Of a DNA stretch of 6,370 nt, positions 5,945 through 6,370 are shown in pieces. Made by a program: the position numbers and the translations under genes. Numbering within the stretch: the first letter of the stretch is position 1; each line of letters begins with the position of its first letter. The notes under the pieces were generated by a model, which saw only the letters and a program-made list of their open reading frames with translations, did no database searches and was not told the origin of the DNA. Origin of the DNA: Pseudomonadota bacterium (GTDB lineage Bacteria; Pseudomonadota; Gammaproteobacteria; Burkholderiales; Burkholderiaceae_B); assembly GCA_023389535.1 (NCBI GenBank), contig JAEWEH010000305.1, positions 1-6,370 of the forward strand. Reading direction: 5' to 3'.

Positions 5945-6370
5945 GCGATATCCTTGGCCAGGCGCAGGCCGGAAAACTGCCAGCGTGCGCTCGCAGGAAA
6001 GAAGTTGCGGTAAGTCAGGCGCTGGTGTCCTGGAGGGGTGGCCAGGCTGCTGCCTCGCAAGACCAGCTGATTCACCATGAATTTGCCGTTGTATTCCCCG
6101 GCGGCGCCGGGCAGCGGGCGAAATCCGGGATAGGGCTCGTAAGCCGAACGCGTCCATTGCCAGGCGTGGCCATGGGCTTGCGCCAACCGCCCGGTGGCGG
6201 CTGCTGCTTCCCACTCGAATTCCGTCGGCAGGCGGGCGCCTGCCCATTGCGCATAGGCTGCCGCCTCGTAAAAACTGATGTTCAGCACAGGTTCGTCAGG
6301 ATTCAGCGCCCGTAGTCCATGCGGGCCATACACCAGCCAGTGTCCCGTTTCGCCATGCGCGCGTGCGCCC
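5941..6370 (-). CDS. egtB: Ergothioneine sulfoxide synthase EgtB, C-terminal part only (cut by the right edge)
   Basis: EgtB is a non-heme iron enzyme that joins hercynine to gamma-glutamylcysteine or cysteine with oxygen, forming the sulfoxide precursor of ergothioneine. Only the last 142 residues are here. The frame is open to position 6369 and reads [17 protein letters not shown] at the edge, so the GTG at 6333 is internal. The visible part is the formylglycine-generating-enzyme-like (FGE-sulfatase) domain, with [20 protein letters not shown], the block TEFEWEAA, then [32 protein letters not shown] and the closing [22 protein letters not shown]. The stop at 5943-5941 overlaps the egtD start. 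The N-terminal DinB-like part with the iron-binding histidines lies outside. An egtB-egtD pair without egtC between them is common in proteobacteria. Confidence 0.93.
   Translation of the reverse strand, partial: GARAHGETGHWLVYGPHGLRALNPDEPVLNISFYEAAAYAQWAGARLPTEFEWEAAAATGRLAQAHGHAWQWTRSAYEPYPGFRPLPGAAGEYNGKFMVNQLVLRGSSLATPPGHQRLTYRNFFPASARWQFSGLRLAKDIA
5951..5955 (-). promoter_or_regulatory. Ribosome-binding site of egtD inside the end of egtB
   Basis: On the minus strand AAGGA (5955 to 5951) lies 6 nt before ATG 5944 and 9 nt before ATG 5941. Together with the ATGA stop/start overlap this indicates translational coupling of egtB and egtD, and rules against longer N-terminal versions of egtD. 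Confidence 0.7.

Noticed and set aside
4958..6247. A 429-residue version of egtD
   Set aside because: The extra N-terminal 101 residues overlap the conserved egtB coding sequence in another frame and resemble nothing in EgtD. The AAGGA site and ATGA overlap place the start at 5944.

Overview
This 6.4-kb window is bacterial chromosome, moderately GC-rich, with six recognisable protein genes and no rRNA, tRNA, CRISPR array or insertion sequence that I can see. Protein similarity recalled from memory, together with truA and trpF lying in the same neighbourhood, points to a betaproteobacterium of the order Burkholderiales, probably an Alcaligenaceae-like organism (Bordetella/Achromobacter/Pusillimonas relatives). 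That placement is inference; no database search was possible.

Layout, left to right: the 3' part of truA (tRNA pseudouridine synthase) enters from the left edge on the + strand. A 169-bp gap with a nested hairpin follows. Then comes hyi (hydroxypyruvate isomerase family, possibly the 2-oxotetronate isomerase OtnI). A 230-bp gap holds a bulged hairpin, a GTGA-N6-TCAC dyad and a possible -10 element. Next are the two membrane subunits of a TRAP transporter (a DctQ-type small and a DctM-type large permease), separated by 2 bp, then trpF (phosphoribosylanthranilate isomerase) only 14 bp further on. After a 42-bp convergent gap, egtD and the 3' end of egtB lie on the minus strand as an overlapping ergothioneine-biosynthesis pair that runs off the right edge.

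Functionally there are three modules. truA and trpF look like two members of the conserved betaproteobacterial truA-trpF-trpB block, pulled apart by about 3.5 kb carrying hyi and the TRAP permease genes. The TRAP pair has no periplasmic binding protein (DctP) gene next to it, so its substrate cannot be assigned; hyi hints at a small hydroxy- or oxo-acid but may be transcribed separately. trpF sits so close behind dctM that it is probably read from the same transcript. egtB-egtD make the ergothioneine intermediates hercynine and its sulfoxide conjugate, and are transcribed towards trpF.

I found no convincing undescribed multi-gene system. The points most worth a second look are the split truA/trpF locus, the TRAP permease pair without its binding protein, the Gly/Ala/Asp/Tyr-rich tail on the large permease, and the candidate CRP-type operator upstream of the TRAP genes.
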